Part shown: positions 51,219 through 60,160 of the stretch, in pieces
Layout: each line of letters opens with the position of its first letter
Numbering within the stretch: the first letter of the stretch is position 1
Source of the DNA: DATAVK01 sp036267755
GTDB taxonomy: Bacteria > Actinomycetota > Actinomycetes > JAFAQI01
Assembly: GCA_036267755.1 (NCBI GenBank)
Contig: DATAVK010000062.1
Coordinates: 1-64,000, forward strand
Reading direction: 5' to 3'
DNA: 64,000 nucleotides
Translations under genes and position numbers: made by a program
Notes under the pieces: generated by a model
Database searches by the model: none
Told to the model about the DNA's origin: nothing
What the model saw: the letters and a program-made list of their open reading frames with translations, nothing else

Positions 51219-51950
51219 ATGACCCCGCCACGACAGATCCTGGCCACCTCGGGCGGCTTCCTGCCCGGGCCGACCGGGCCCTACGCCTGGCGGCGGGGGC
51301 CGATCATCGAGCACGCGCTGCGGCTGACCGGCAAGCGCCGCCCCCGGCTCTGTCACCTCGCCACGGCCACCGGTGATGCGCTGACCACCGCCCACGGGGT
51401 CGCGTCGGCGTTCGCCGGGAGCGACGACGTCATCCTCAGCAGCCTCGAGCTGTTCGCGATGCCGAACGTCCCCGACCCCGCGGCCCACCTGCTGAGCCAG
51501 GACGTGATCTGGGTCGGTGGCGGCTCGGTCGTCAACCTGCTGGCCGTCTGGCGGGCCCACGGGCTCGACGACGTCATGCGGGAGGCCTGGGAACGCGGGA
51601 TCGTGCTCGCCGGGGTCTCGGCCGGCTCGATCTGCTGGCACGTCGGCGGTACGACGGACTCCTTCGGCCCAGACCTGCGACCGGTCACGAACGGGCTGGC
51701 GCTGCTGCCGTACTCCAACGGCGTGCACTACAACTCCGAGGAGCAGCGCCGGCCGCTGTTCCAGCGGCTGGTCGGTGACGGCACGCTCCCCGACGGTTAC
51801 GCCACCGACGACGGAGTAGGCCTGCACTACATCGGCACCGAGCTGCACGAGGTCGTCGCGGACCGGCCGGGGCCGGCGGCGTACCGGGTGGAACGCGACG
51901 GCGCCGAGGTGCGAGAGACCAAGCTGGTCCCGCGGCTGCTCGATCCGTGA
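51219..51950 (+). CDS. cyanophycinase/peptidase E-like S51 serine peptidase
   Basis: Peptidase of 243 aa with the nucleophile elbow GVSAGSICW (Ser134) and GGGSVVNLL, the S51 pattern. Peptidase E removes N-terminal aspartate; cyanophycinase cleaves cyanophycin. No cyanophycin synthetase is in the window, so the peptidase E type is favoured. A TACGAT hexamer lies 8 nt before the ATG. Overlaps the FUSC gene start by GTGA. Confidence 0.86.
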   Translation: MTPPRQILATSGGFLPGPTGPYAWRRGPIIEHALRLTGKRRPRLCHLATATGDALTTAHGVASAFAGSDDVILSSLELFAMPNVPDPAAHLLSQDVIWVGGGSVVNLLAVWRAHGLDDVMREAWERGIVLAGVSAGSICWHVGGTTDSFGPDLRPVTNGLALLPYSNGVHYNSEEQRRPLFQRLVGDGTLPDGYATDDGVGLHYIGTELHEVVADRPGPAAYRVERDGAEVRETKLVPRLLDP

Positions 51951-54046
51951 ACGCGCCTGGCGGCGTCCGGGTCGCGATCGGTCGAGCCCTGGCGGTGAAC
52001 CGCAGCGGCCTGCAGCCGGTGGCGGCAATCCGAGCGGCGCTCGGCGTGGCGATCCCGTTCGCCATCGGCATCGCCGTCAAGCAACCGGTCTACGGATCGA
52101 TCGCCGCCGCCGGTGCTTTGCCCGCTGGTGTGGCCGGCATGGTCGGGGGTGGTCGGCGCCGCCCCGGCTTGATCACGGCGACCACGATCGGGATGACGCT
52201 GAGCACCTTCATCGGAGGGCTCGTCGCCGGCCATCTCCCGCTCACCCTCGCCGCGCTCGCGGCCTGGGGGTTCGGAGCCGGCGTCGCCGTCTCGCTCGGC
52301 CAGGAGGCCAGCGTCGTCGGCACCCAGGCGATCGTCGGGCTCGCGGTGTTCGGACGCTTCCCGAGCAGCGTCGAGACCTCGGCAGCCCACGCCGGCTTCG
52401 TGCTGGCGGGCGGCGCGCTCCAGCTCGTGCTCGCCGAGCTGATCCGGTCACCGCACCGGTTCAGCGCAGAGCGCCGCGCCCTGGCCGCCGCCTTCGACGA
52501 ACTCGCCCAGATCGCGGCCGACCCCCGCCGCCCCGGCATCGCGGCAGCCACCGCGACGGCGAACGCCGCCGACCTGGTCGGCCGCCGAGTATCGGGCGAC
52601 GAGGTGGACCTGCTCAGGGCGTTGACCGACGAGGCAACTCGGATCCGCCTCGAGCTGCACTCCCTCAGCGCCTTCCCGAATGAGCCGGGTGCCGATGAGG
52701 TGCTACGTGCCGCCCGACCCTGGCTGCTCGCGTCCGCCCGGTCGCTCGTCGAGCTCGAGCCACCGCCACCGGAGGATTCCACCCTCGCCCGGGCAGTGGA
52801 CACGCTGCGCGCGGCCCGCAGCCACGCGCCGTCCGGTCCGGAAGGAACCGGGACCCGCTACACGGCGGCCCGTGCGGCCGCCCTGCTCGGGCAGCTACGG
52901 GCCGTCGACCGGATACTCGCCGCACTGGCCGGCGTCCGCCGGTTCCAGCTGCCGCACACCGCCGCGCCGACGTACGTCCTGGAGTTGCCCCGACGTGCCC
53001 GCGTGATCGCGTTGGGGCTGGTGACGGCCGCCACGACACCGTCGTCGCCGGCCTTTCGGCATGCGGTCCGGCTCGCGGTGATGCTCCCAATCGCGGAGGA
53101 GGCCAGCCATCTGCTCCCGGGCCAGCGGGGGTACTGGGTGACCCTGACCGTCGCTGTCGTCCTCAAGCCCGACTACGCCGCGACGGTCGAGCGCGGCCTC
53201 GCCAGGGTGCTCGGCACCGAGTTGGGCGTCGTCCTCGCGGGCCTGTTGATCGTCGCCGTCCACCCGCTCGGGGCCGTTGTGTCGGTGCTGGTGGCGCTGC
53301 TGGCATGGGTGTCCTACTGGGTGTTCTCCGCGTCGTACGCGCTCTATTCCTTCGCCATCACCTCGTTGGTGGTCATGCTGCTGTCGCCGACCGCCCCCAC
53401 CTCGCTGTCGGTCGTCGGTGACCGCGGGCTGGACACACTCGCGGGAGGTGTCATCGCGATGATCGGGTACGCCGTGTGGCCGACCTGGGAGGGCGACACG
53501 CTCGACGTGGCGGTGTCCCGGCTGTACACGGCGCTGGCGGCCTACTGCGACGCCGTTCTGTCGGCGTACGTCGACCCTGAGCACCTGGACCGGTCGGCGA
53601 TCGACCAGGCGGCGACTGCTGTCCGCCGCGCTCGGGTGGACGCCAACGCGTCCTACGACCGGGCCATCGCCGAGCCGCACCGGGCCCGGGCGGACACCGA
53701 GCGCGCCGCCGGGTTGCTGGCCGCGGCTCGTCGGATCGTGATCTCGCTACACGCGTTGCGGACGGCGGTCGAGGATGCTGAGGAGCACGTCCCGCTGCCC
53801 GAGATCGACCCGGCACGCCAGGCGCTGACCCTCGCGCTGAAGACCGTTACGGCGGCGGGCCCGACCGATCTTGGCGCACTCCGGGAGCATCAGGCTCGGC
53901 TGGAAGAGCAGGCTCGGGAGGACACGAGCTCGTTGCACAGCCGGCGGCTGGGCGTCGTCGCGGCGCACCTCGATCCGCTCGTCGACAGCATCGACACCGC
54001 TGCCCACGTCGGATCACGTCCAGCGCAGCCCGAGCGACTCCCCTGA
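51947..54046 (+). CDS. FUSC-family membrane protein
   Basis: Protein of 699 aa with two membrane blocks (about residues 22-165 and 370-510) separated and followed by helical cytoplasmic domains, the layout of the fusaric-acid-resistance/FUSC_2 family. GLQPVAAIRAALGVAIPFAIG and LLPGQRGYWVTLTVAVVLKPDY are the two repeat starts. Family members are implicated in aromatic-acid efflux and, in plants, malate transport; role here unknown. GTG start overlaps the peptidase stop; its 3' end overlaps the convergent SAM-fold gene by 33 bp. Confidence 0.87.
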   Translation: MNAPGGVRVAIGRALAVNRSGLQPVAAIRAALGVAIPFAIGIAVKQPVYGSIAAAGALPAGVAGMVGGGRRRPGLITATTIGMTLSTFIGGLVAGHLPLTLAALAAWGFGAGVAVSLGQEASVVGTQAIVGLAVFGRFPSSVETSAAHAGFVLAGGALQLVLAELIRSPHRFSAERRALAAAFDELAQIAADPRRPGIAAATATANAADLVGRRVSGDEVDLLRALTDEATRIRLELHSLSAFPNEPGADEVLRAARPWLLASARSLVELEPPPPEDSTLARAVDTLRAARSHAPSGPEGTGTRYTAARAAALLGQLRAVDRILAALAGVRRFQLPHTAAPTYVLELPRRARVIALGLVTAATTPSSPAFRHAVRLAVMLPIAEEASHLLPGQRGYWVTLTVAVVLKPDYAATVERGLARVLGTELGVVLAGLLIVAVHPLGAVVSVLVALLAWVSYWVFSASYALYSFAITSLVVMLLSPTAPTSLSVVGDRGLDTLAGGVIAMIGYAVWPTWEGDTLDVAVSRLYTALAAYCDAVLSAYVDPEHLDRSAIDQAATAVRRARVDANASYDRAIAEPHRARADTERAAGLLAAARRIVISLHALRTAVEDAEEHVPLPEIDPARQALTLALKTVTAAGPTDLGALREHQARLEEQAREDTSSLHSRRLGVVAAHLDPLVDSIDTAAHVGSRPAQPERLP

Positions 54047-54808
54047 CGCCGGCAGCTGGGACTCGTCCGTCGCGGGCTCGGCGCCGCCGACGAACCCGGC
54101 CAACCCCTCGCCACTCACCACCCGGACCCGGACCGGGCCACTAGCGGCGCGGCGTACCAAGTCGTCGTGGCCGGCTGGCTGGGCTCCGGCGGCGATCACC
54201 AGGTTGCCGGACCGGCGACCCCGCAAGACCGGCGGCTCGGCCAGCATCACGACCGGCCCGATGACCGCCTCCACCGTGGCGATGACGACCTTGGCGAGCG
54301 CGAACGGAGCCGCGTCGGACAGGTTGCAGACATAACAACCGTCGGCGCGCAGCACCCGTCGCAGCTCGGCCAGCGCGGCGATCGTGAACAGCGACGTGAC
54401 GGTGTCGGGACCCTCGTACACGTCGCAGACGACGAGGTCGGCGGAGTCCCCCGGTCGCTGTGCGACCAGCTCGGCGGCGTCGATCTGCAGCAGCTCGGTG
54501 CCATCGATCCGCCCGAGCTTGCGCGCCATCGCCGCGATCGTCGCGGATCGCTCCGCCACCAGCTGGCGCGACCCAGGTCGGCGGGCTGCCAGCCACCTCG
54601 GCAGGGTGCACAGCCCGCCGCCGAGGTGCAGCGCGTCGAGGGGTGTCTCCCCCGGCCACGTCGTGTCGATGACGTGGGCCGCCATCTGGAGGTACTCGAA
54701 CTCCAGATGGCTCGGGTCGTCGACGTCCACGTAGGACTGCTCGGACCCGTCGACGAGCAGCCACCAGCCGGCCGGTCGGTCGAGGTCGCGGATCAGCTCC
54801 GCGGTCAT
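54014..54808 (-). CDS. spermidine synthase-like SAM-fold protein
   Basis: SAM-fold protein of 264 aa, second relative of spermidine synthase in the window. LDALHLGGGLCTLPRWLAAR is the SAM/dcSAM loop, ADLVVCDVYEGPDTVTSLFT the catalytic-loop region, and the N-terminus YVDVDDPSHLEFEYLQMA matches the substrate-side strand of polyamine synthases. The actual polyamine activity of this family in actinobacteria is unproved. Overlaps the EamA gene start by ATGA. Confidence 0.82.
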   Translation of the reverse strand: MTAELIRDLDRPAGWWLLVDGSEQSYVDVDDPSHLEFEYLQMAAHVIDTTWPGETPLDALHLGGGLCTLPRWLAARRPGSRQLVAERSATIAAMARKLGRIDGTELLQIDAAELVAQRPGDSADLVVCDVYEGPDTVTSLFTIAALAELRRVLRADGCYVCNLSDAAPFALAKVVIATVEAVIGPVVMLAEPPVLRGRRSGNLVIAAGAQPAGHDDLVRRAASGPVRVRVVSGEGLAGFVGGAEPATDESQLPASGESLGLRWT

Positions 54809-55716
54809 GCCGCAACCTCAGGGCGACCATCCGTGGGTACGTCGAGAGCCACCGGATCGCCCATCCGACGGGTCGCGCCGATCGAGGCCACCATCACGCA
54901 GGCGACGGCGAGCCAGTCCTCCCAGCGCAGCCGCTGACCAAGGAAAATCAAGCCGGACAGGGCGCCCATCGCGGGCTCCAACGACATCAGCACCGAGAAC
55001 GCCGCCGCCGGCAGTCGCCGGAGAGCGGCGAGCTCGAGACCGTAGGGCACCGCCGAGGACAGGATCCCGATCGCCGCGCCGCGACTGAGGTTGCCGGGAC
55101 GCACCAGCGCGCTGCCACCGACCACGATGCCGACCGGTGCCAGAACCACGGCCCCGACGGTGAGGGCGATCGCCAGGCCGCTGAACCCAGGAAGCACCCG
55201 GCCGACGCGCTGTGACAGCAGGATGTACGCCGCCCAGAACGCTCCGGCCAGCGCGGCAAGCAGGATGCCGACGATGTCGAAGTGGCCGCCTCCGCCGGCC
55301 AGTAGAGCGACGCCCGCGGCGGCCAGCCCGATCCACAACAGGTCCATCGGTCGGCGCGACCCGGCGATCGCGACCCCGAGCGGGCCGAGGAACTCGATAG
55401 TGACCGCGACGCCGAGCGGCACCCGGTCGAGGGAGAGGTAGAAGCACAGGTTCATGGCGGCGAGAACCAGGCCGAACGCGACCCCCAACGCGGCGTGCCG
55501 GCCAGGGATCGCCCGGAATCGCGGCCGGGCGACCGCCAGGACCGCGACGGCGGAGAACAACAGCCGCAGGAAGACCGCCCCAGCCGGCCCGACGCTCGGG
55601 AACAGCTTGGTCGCGAGCGCGGCTCCGGACTGCACGCTCGCCACGGCGGCCACGACGAGCACCGGAGCCGGCAAGACCTCGCGTCGGCGCACAGCCCGGA
55701 CGCTATCTGTCGCCAT
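54805..55716 (-). CDS. EamA-family (DMT) permease, RhtA-like
   Basis: Ten-span drug/metabolite transporter of 303 aa made of two EamA repeats (LVVAAVASVQSGAALATKLFP and AALAGAFWAAYILLSQRVGR). RhtA-type EamA proteins export homoserine and threonine; the substrate here is unproved. The start ATG is at 55716 and the stop overlaps the downstream SAM-fold gene. Confidence 0.88.
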   Translation of the reverse strand: MATDSVRAVRRREVLPAPVLVVAAVASVQSGAALATKLFPSVGPAGAVFLRLLFSAVAVLAVARPRFRAIPGRHAALGVAFGLVLAAMNLCFYLSLDRVPLGVAVTIEFLGPLGVAIAGSRRPMDLLWIGLAAAGVALLAGGGGHFDIVGILLAALAGAFWAAYILLSQRVGRVLPGFSGLAIALTVGAVVLAPVGIVVGGSALVRPGNLSRGAAIGILSSAVPYGLELAALRRLPAAAFSVLMSLEPAMGALSGLIFLGQRLRWEDWLAVACVMVASIGATRRMGDPVALDVPTDGRPEVAA

Positions 55717-55805
55717 TGCTGTCCACGGGCCGCCGGTAGGTCACGCACGTCCACAGCAGCGCCGCCAGGGCCGCCGAGCCGCCGCACCGGCCGCACCCTT
55801 CGGAT

Positions 55806-56201
55806 ATGACTCACGACAACGCGGCGGTCAGCGCCGACCTGGTGCCGTACGACGCGATCATCACCGAGGTCCGCGACCTGGCGTCGCTGCTCGAGGGCGC
55901 CCTGCTGGCGTTCTTCCTCGACCCCTCGGGGCAGATCATCCTCAAGGTCGCCCTCGACGAAGGCACCCGGCACGTCGACGAGTTGTTCGTGCGACATCTG
56001 CTCGCGCTCATCGGCGAGATCGAGGCGCCGACCGTCGTCCTCGCCTCGGTGCGGCCCGGCGGCCACGCCCGCCGCATCGACCGGCTGCTGTTCCAAGAGC
56101 TGCAGCGGCGACTGACCGGCACGCCGTCGACGCTGGCCGACCTGCTGGTCATCGGCCCCGATCGCTGCTGGTCGGCCGCCGGCCGTCGGCGGGTCGGCTA
56201 G
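55806..56201 (+). CDS. hypothetical protein, 131 aa
   Basis: Small soluble protein (MTHDNAAVSADLVPYDAIITEV). Conserved-looking core LDEGTRHVDELFVRHLLALIGEI, VLASVRPGGHARRIDRLLFQEL and DLLVIGPDRCWSA. No family is recognised with confidence. Its TAG stop overlaps the convergent DUF4192 stop in the sequence CTAG. Confidence 0.75.
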   Translation: MTHDNAAVSADLVPYDAIITEVRDLASLLEGALLAFFLDPSGQIILKVALDEGTRHVDELFVRHLLALIGEIEAPTVVLASVRPGGHARRIDRLLFQELQRRLTGTPSTLADLLVIGPDRCWSAAGRRRVG

Positions 56202-57241
56202 CCCGCAGATCGCTCGGCGTCGCCCGCGAGCGGGTCGCCACTGCTCCCCCGGGCCGCCTCGCGAAGCAGCTGCGGGTGCACCTGCCGGTGGATTGCCTCC
56301 GACAGCAACTGGGCGAGCGACAGATCCGGGTTACTCGCGAGTGCGCGGTCCACCGCGGCGCCGGCCACCACCGCCTCCCCACCCGCGTAGGCGAGCCACG
56401 CGAACGTCGCGCACACCGGTGCGTCCATTGGTGGGAGCGCTCGACGCACGCAGTCACGCAGCAGTCGTAGCAGCTGCCCGGAGGCGTCATCGTCGAGCTC
56501 GAGACCGAGAATCTCGTCGCGGCTCGGCACGTCGTGACAGAGCACGATGATGCGGGCGGCGTCGTCGGCGCGAATCGTGATCCGAGGGTCGGCGTACTCA
56601 TCCACCAGCTCGCGGACCCGAGCGAGCGCCTTGGCCCGCCATGCGAGGGTGGCCCCGAGCTCCAGCTCGTGGCAGACCCGGTCCATGGCCTGCTCGGCAC
56701 CGATCGCGGCGATCCCACGCGGTGGGGCAATCGAGCGCACCACGGCCTCTCGGTCCGGCAGCACGGATCGGCCCAGCCCCGCGTGGGCGGCCGCCACCGC
56801 GACCGCTCCGCTGGACTCCAGATTCACCGGTCTTCCGTCGCTCGGACATTGACAGCCGTCGTAGCAGAGGTAGGACCACCAGCGGCCGTCACGCACCAAC
56901 AGCGCGTCCACCACCGGCGATCGTACCGCCAGCACGAGCTCCTCCACGAGGTCCCGTCGAGGCAGGTCGCCGTCGTCGTCCGGGGTCGCGGTCAGCACGA
57001 TGATCTGGACGGCGTCCGGCTCGGTCTGCAGCACCCGTCTGCCGAGGTCCTCGGCGATGACGTGATCGTGCTCGGGTGGGTAGAGATCGAGGCGCAGGCT
57101 CAGGTTGATCCGCTTGCGCGGACCGTGCAGGCCGAGCAGCACGACGCTCTCGGTCGGCACGAACCCGAACAGGTGCGGGAGGGCGGCGGCGAGGTCGCCG
57201 GGGCCGTTGAGTCTGACGACTTCAGGGCTCTTCTGGGACAT
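56198..57241 (-). CDS. DUF4192 family protein
   Basis: Actinobacterial family of unknown function, 347 aa. The family signature is the N-terminal VVRLNGPGDLAAALPHLFGFVPTESVVLLGL, followed by the RDLVEELVLAVRSPVVDALLVRDGRWWSYLC block. The DUF4192 domain is widespread in actinobacteria and has no assigned activity. Start ATG at 57241 (MSQKSPEVV) is preferred over a longer frame. Confidence 0.86.
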   Translation of the reverse strand: MSQKSPEVVRLNGPGDLAAALPHLFGFVPTESVVLLGLHGPRKRINLSLRLDLYPPEHDHVIAEDLGRRVLQTEPDAVQIIVLTATPDDDGDLPRRDLVEELVLAVRSPVVDALLVRDGRWWSYLCYDGCQCPSDGRPVNLESSGAVAVAAAHAGLGRSVLPDREAVVRSIAPPRGIAAIGAEQAMDRVCHELELGATLAWRAKALARVRELVDEYADPRITIRADDAARIIVLCHDVPSRDEILGLELDDDASGQLLRLLRDCVRRALPPMDAPVCATFAWLAYAGGEAVVAGAAVDRALASNPDLSLAQLLSEAIHRQVHPQLLREAARGSSGDPLAGDAERSAG

Positions 57242-57362
57242 CCGGCCACGGTCGTCCGGACCGCACCGCGATGGGCCGCTCTCACCGGGCTCTGGGGACA
57301 AGTAGGCCGGCCCCGCCGTTGTGGATGGCCCAACCGGCCCAGCTGCCGACGTACCGTGGAGC

Positions 57363-57710
57363 GTGCCTCAGGACAAACCGCCCCGGCTGCGCCCGATGTC
57401 GCCGGGCACCATCTCCGACAACGTCCCGTCCCCAGAGGGCCTCTCCGACCCCGAGCTGATCGCCCGGCTCTATGACGCCCTGGCGACGCTGCCGCCGGCC
57501 GAGCGAGCCGCCGCCGTGGTCGCGATCGGGCTCGACGAGGGGCCGGCCGGGGCGGCGGTCGAGCTCGACCTCGACCTGGCCGACGCCGACGCGATCACCC
57601 GTAACGCCTTGCAGCTGCTGCGGGGTGCGCTGGGCGACATCGACCTCGACGACCCGGCGACGTACGGCCAGCTCCCACGGCGGCACGGCCGCCGGCCGGG
57701 CATCGAATAA
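57363..57710 (+). CDS. hypothetical protein, 115 aa
   Basis: Helical acidic protein; core LYDALATLPPAERAAAVVAIGLDEGPAGAAVELDLDLADADAITRNALQLLRGAL resembles the helix-rich linker of sigma-70 regions 3 and 4 only in composition; no homology is claimed. GTG start 57363 (VPQDKPPRL) with TACCGT 5 nt upstream. Ends 6 bp before a GC-rich hairpin. Confidence 0.65.
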   Translation: MPQDKPPRLRPMSPGTISDNVPSPEGLSDPELIARLYDALATLPPAERAAAVVAIGLDEGPAGAAVELDLDLADADAITRNALQLLRGALGDIDLDDPATYGQLPRRHGRRPGIE

Positions 57711-57715
57711 GCGCA

Positions 57716-57747
57716 ACAGCCCCGGGTCGGTGAAGACCCGGGGCTGT
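57716..57747 (+). terminator. 13-bp GC-rich hairpin after the 115-aa gene
   Basis: Arms ACAGCCCCGGGTC (57716-57728) and GACCCGGGGCTGT (57735-57747) pair perfectly around a 6-nt loop. No T-tract follows, as is common for actinobacterial terminators. Confidence 0.75.
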
Positions 57748-57911
57748 GGCGATAAAGCGCCGACCCGCCAGGACTGCCTCTCGGCACAGATTCGCTCGAA
57801 GCGACAAAGGTTGGGACCGGGGGCTTGGATCGAGCCGGCGGACGTCTCTCGACGTCCACTTCAAAACGTATCCCACGTACCGGACATTCCGCAGCGTGAC
57901 ACGATTCGCCG

Positions 57912-58841
57912 ATGACCCACTGGACCGCATCCGAGATCCCCGACCAGAGCGGGCGCACGGCCGTGGTCACCGGCGCCAACAGCGGGCTGGGCTTCATCAC
58001 GGCGCGCGAGCTGGCGCGCCACGGGGCCCGGGTCGTGATGACCGCGCGAGACCCGGCACGGGGCGCGGACGCCTTGCGTCGCCTACGCGACGCCGTCCCT
58101 GACGCGGACGTCGAGCTGCGGGCGCTGGACCTCGCCGACCTGGCGAGCATCCGTGGTTTCGCCGCTGAGCTCGTGGCGTCGTACCCCGTCTTGGACCTGC
58201 TCATCAACAATGCGGGGGTCATGGCGATCCCGCGGCGGGAGACCGTCGATGGCTTCGAGATGCAGTTCGGCACCAACCATCTGGGTCACTTCGCGCTGAC
58301 CGGGCTGCTGCTCCCGACGATCGTCGACGTTCAAGGAGCCCGGATCGTCACGGTCAGCAGCAATGCGCACAAGACCGGGCGGATCCGGTTCGACGACCTG
58401 CAGCGCGAGCAGAGCTACTCACGGTGGCCGACGTACAGCCAGTCCAAGCTCGCGAACCTGCTGTTCGCCTACGAGCTGCAGCGCCGGCTGTCGGCAATCG
58501 ACGCACCCGCGATCAGCCTCGCCGCCCATCCCGGTACGGCGTCAACCAACCTGGTGGCGCCGGGCGCGGAGGGCAACCGGCTCAAGGAGCGAGTGATGCG
58601 TGTCGGGGTCCGCATCATCGGCCAGTCCGATGAGCAGGGGGCGTTGCCGCAGCTGTACGCGGCCACGGCGCCCGACGTGCACGGCGGCGAGTACTACGGG
58701 CCGAGCGGCTTCGGTGAGAGCCGGGGGTACCCGAAGCGGGTCACGTCCACGTCGACGTCTCGCGACCCCGAGCTCGCGGCGCGCCTATGGTCGATCTCAC
58801 AGGACCTGACCGGCGTTCGGTACGACGCCCTGCGCGCCTGA
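57912..58841 (+). CDS. SDR oxidoreductase, retinol dehydrogenase-like
   Basis: Short-chain dehydrogenase of 309 aa: TGANSGLGFITARELA, NNAGVMAIPRRETVDGFEMQFGTNHLGHFALT, and the catalytic YSQSKLANLLFAYELQRR with Ser in TVSSNAHKTG. The C-terminal YYGPSGFGESRGYPKRV is typical of actinobacterial homologues annotated as retinol/protochlorophyllide reductase-like. Substrate unknown. A CACGAT -10-like hexamer is 6 nt before the ATG. Confidence 0.88.
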   Translation: MTHWTASEIPDQSGRTAVVTGANSGLGFITARELARHGARVVMTARDPARGADALRRLRDAVPDADVELRALDLADLASIRGFAAELVASYPVLDLLINNAGVMAIPRRETVDGFEMQFGTNHLGHFALTGLLLPTIVDVQGARIVTVSSNAHKTGRIRFDDLQREQSYSRWPTYSQSKLANLLFAYELQRRLSAIDAPAISLAAHPGTASTNLVAPGAEGNRLKERVMRVGVRIIGQSDEQGALPQLYAATAPDVHGGEYYGPSGFGESRGYPKRVTSTSTSRDPELAARLWSISQDLTGVRYDALRA

Positions 58842-58842
58842 G

Positions 58843-59277
58843 TCAGCCGGCGCCGAGCAGCCGGGCCAGCGCGTCCCGGGCGGCCGCCGACTCCCGAGCG
58901 CGTACGGCCAGATGGTCGGCGAGCGCCTGCACCCACGTGTCGATCGGCACTTCCTTGCTGGAGATGACAACGCCGCGGACGGCGCGCGCGATCCGGGCCA
59001 CAGGGACGCCGCCGCGACCCCGCCCCAGCTCGAGCGTTGTCTCGCCGGTGTCCACCCGCAGCAGCCGTACCGTGCCGGGGCGACCGGCCACCCGGTCACC
59101 CATCGACCGGTCACGCTCAACGGTGACCATGCCTTGCGGCAGAGCCTCCGCGAGCGACGTCGTGAACACTCGGGCGTACAGATCGAGGTCCGCGCTGTCC
59201 GCGCGCAGTGCCGCCGCGAGCGCGTCGACGTCGTCGGGCTGGGGGGAGCTCGGTGGCACGGCGGGCGGCTGGCTCAT
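58843..59277 (-). CDS. hypothetical protein of YbjQ cluster, 144 aa
   Basis: Protein of 144 aa with no recognised family. After a Pro-rich N-terminus comes ADLDLYARVFTTSLAEALPQGMVTVERDRS, a strand TVRLLRVDTGETTLELGRG, and a helical C-terminus SKEVPIDTWVQALADHLAVRARESAAARDALARLL. It sits 3 bp from the first YbjQ-repeat gene and is transcribed with it, so a joint role is likely. Confidence 0.78.
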   Translation of the reverse strand: MSQPPAVPPSSPQPDDVDALAAALRADSADLDLYARVFTTSLAEALPQGMVTVERDRSMGDRVAGRPGTVRLLRVDTGETTLELGRGRGGVPVARIARAVRGVVISSKEVPIDTWVQALADHLAVRARESAAARDALARLLGAG

Positions 59278-59280
59278 GGC

Positions 59281-60135
59281 TCAGCCCGACAGCGGCAAGG
59301 TCAGCTGCGGCTTGCTGATCACGTGGTCCGGCCGCAGCGGGCGTACCGCCGTACCGATCGCGAAGAACTCCGTCGTGTGGCCACCCCACTTGTGCGGGAG
59401 CGAGAGCAGCTGGACTCCGACGATGCCCTCGGCGCCCAGTGCCTCGGCCTCGGCCTGCATCCGGGACATCGCGAGCTCACGGGCGTCGTAGAGCCCCTCC
59501 GTGAACTGCGGGATCTCCACGTTCTGTCCGACGTTGCCCATCGACTGCCAGAACCGCTGGTGCGCGATGTGGTAGACGCACGAGCCCATGACCAGGCCGA
59601 GCGGCGCGTATCCGGCCTCGAGCAGGGTCCAGAAGTCCTGCCCGGACAGATCGGAGGTGAACGGCTTGCCAGTGTTGGCCTTCCAAGTGCCACCGGTCGC
59701 CGGCGGGTCCTCGCCGAGGACGGCGGTGCCGACCGCGATGAACTCCGCGAGGTCGTTGCCGAACTCCTTGAACTCGATGTCGAGGCGTACCCCGACGATC
59801 CCGTCGGCCCCGAGCAGGTCTGCCTCCGCCTCCATCCGGGTCATCGCCAGCTCGCGAGCGTGGTACATCGCCTGGGTCAGCGTGCCCAGCTCCTGGTTCT
59901 GGCTCCACTTCCCCATCTGGAAACCGACGTGGTAGATCGAGGAGCCGAGCACCAGCCCGAGCGGCCGGAAGCCGGCCTCGCGCACCAGCAGGAACTCGTT
60001 GACCGACAGGTCGGACGTGAACAGCGACGTCGGCTGACCCGGCCGCATCTCGGCCAGGCGCCTCATGGCATCTTCGGGCACCCCGATCGAGGCGGCGTCC
60101 TGGGGTGCGCCTGAGGCGGTCTCGTCGGTCGTCAC
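59281..60135 (-). CDS. tandem YbjQ-domain (UPF0145) protein
   Basis: Protein of 284 aa with two copies of the YbjQ/UPF0145 heavy-metal-binding-like domain, each around 110 residues: LGLVLGSSIYHVGFQMG...YHARELAMTRMEAEADLLGADGIVGVRLD and LGLVMGSCVYHIAHQRF...YDARELAMSRMQAEAEALGAEGIVGVQLL. The domain's function is unsettled; metal binding has been proposed. Both repeats keep the ARELAM and GADGIVGV signature. Together with the next gene it makes four copies in tandem. Confidence 0.88.
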   Translation of the reverse strand: MTTDETASGAPQDAASIGVPEDAMRRLAEMRPGQPTSLFTSDLSVNEFLLVREAGFRPLGLVLGSSIYHVGFQMGKWSQNQELGTLTQAMYHARELAMTRMEAEADLLGADGIVGVRLDIEFKEFGNDLAEFIAVGTAVLGEDPPATGGTWKANTGKPFTSDLSGQDFWTLLEAGYAPLGLVMGSCVYHIAHQRFWQSMGNVGQNVEIPQFTEGLYDARELAMSRMQAEAEALGAEGIVGVQLLSLPHKWGGHTTEFFAIGTAVRPLRPDHVISKPQLTLPLSG

Positions 60136-60160
60136 GAGCAGCTCCTGATCGGTCGGGGAA

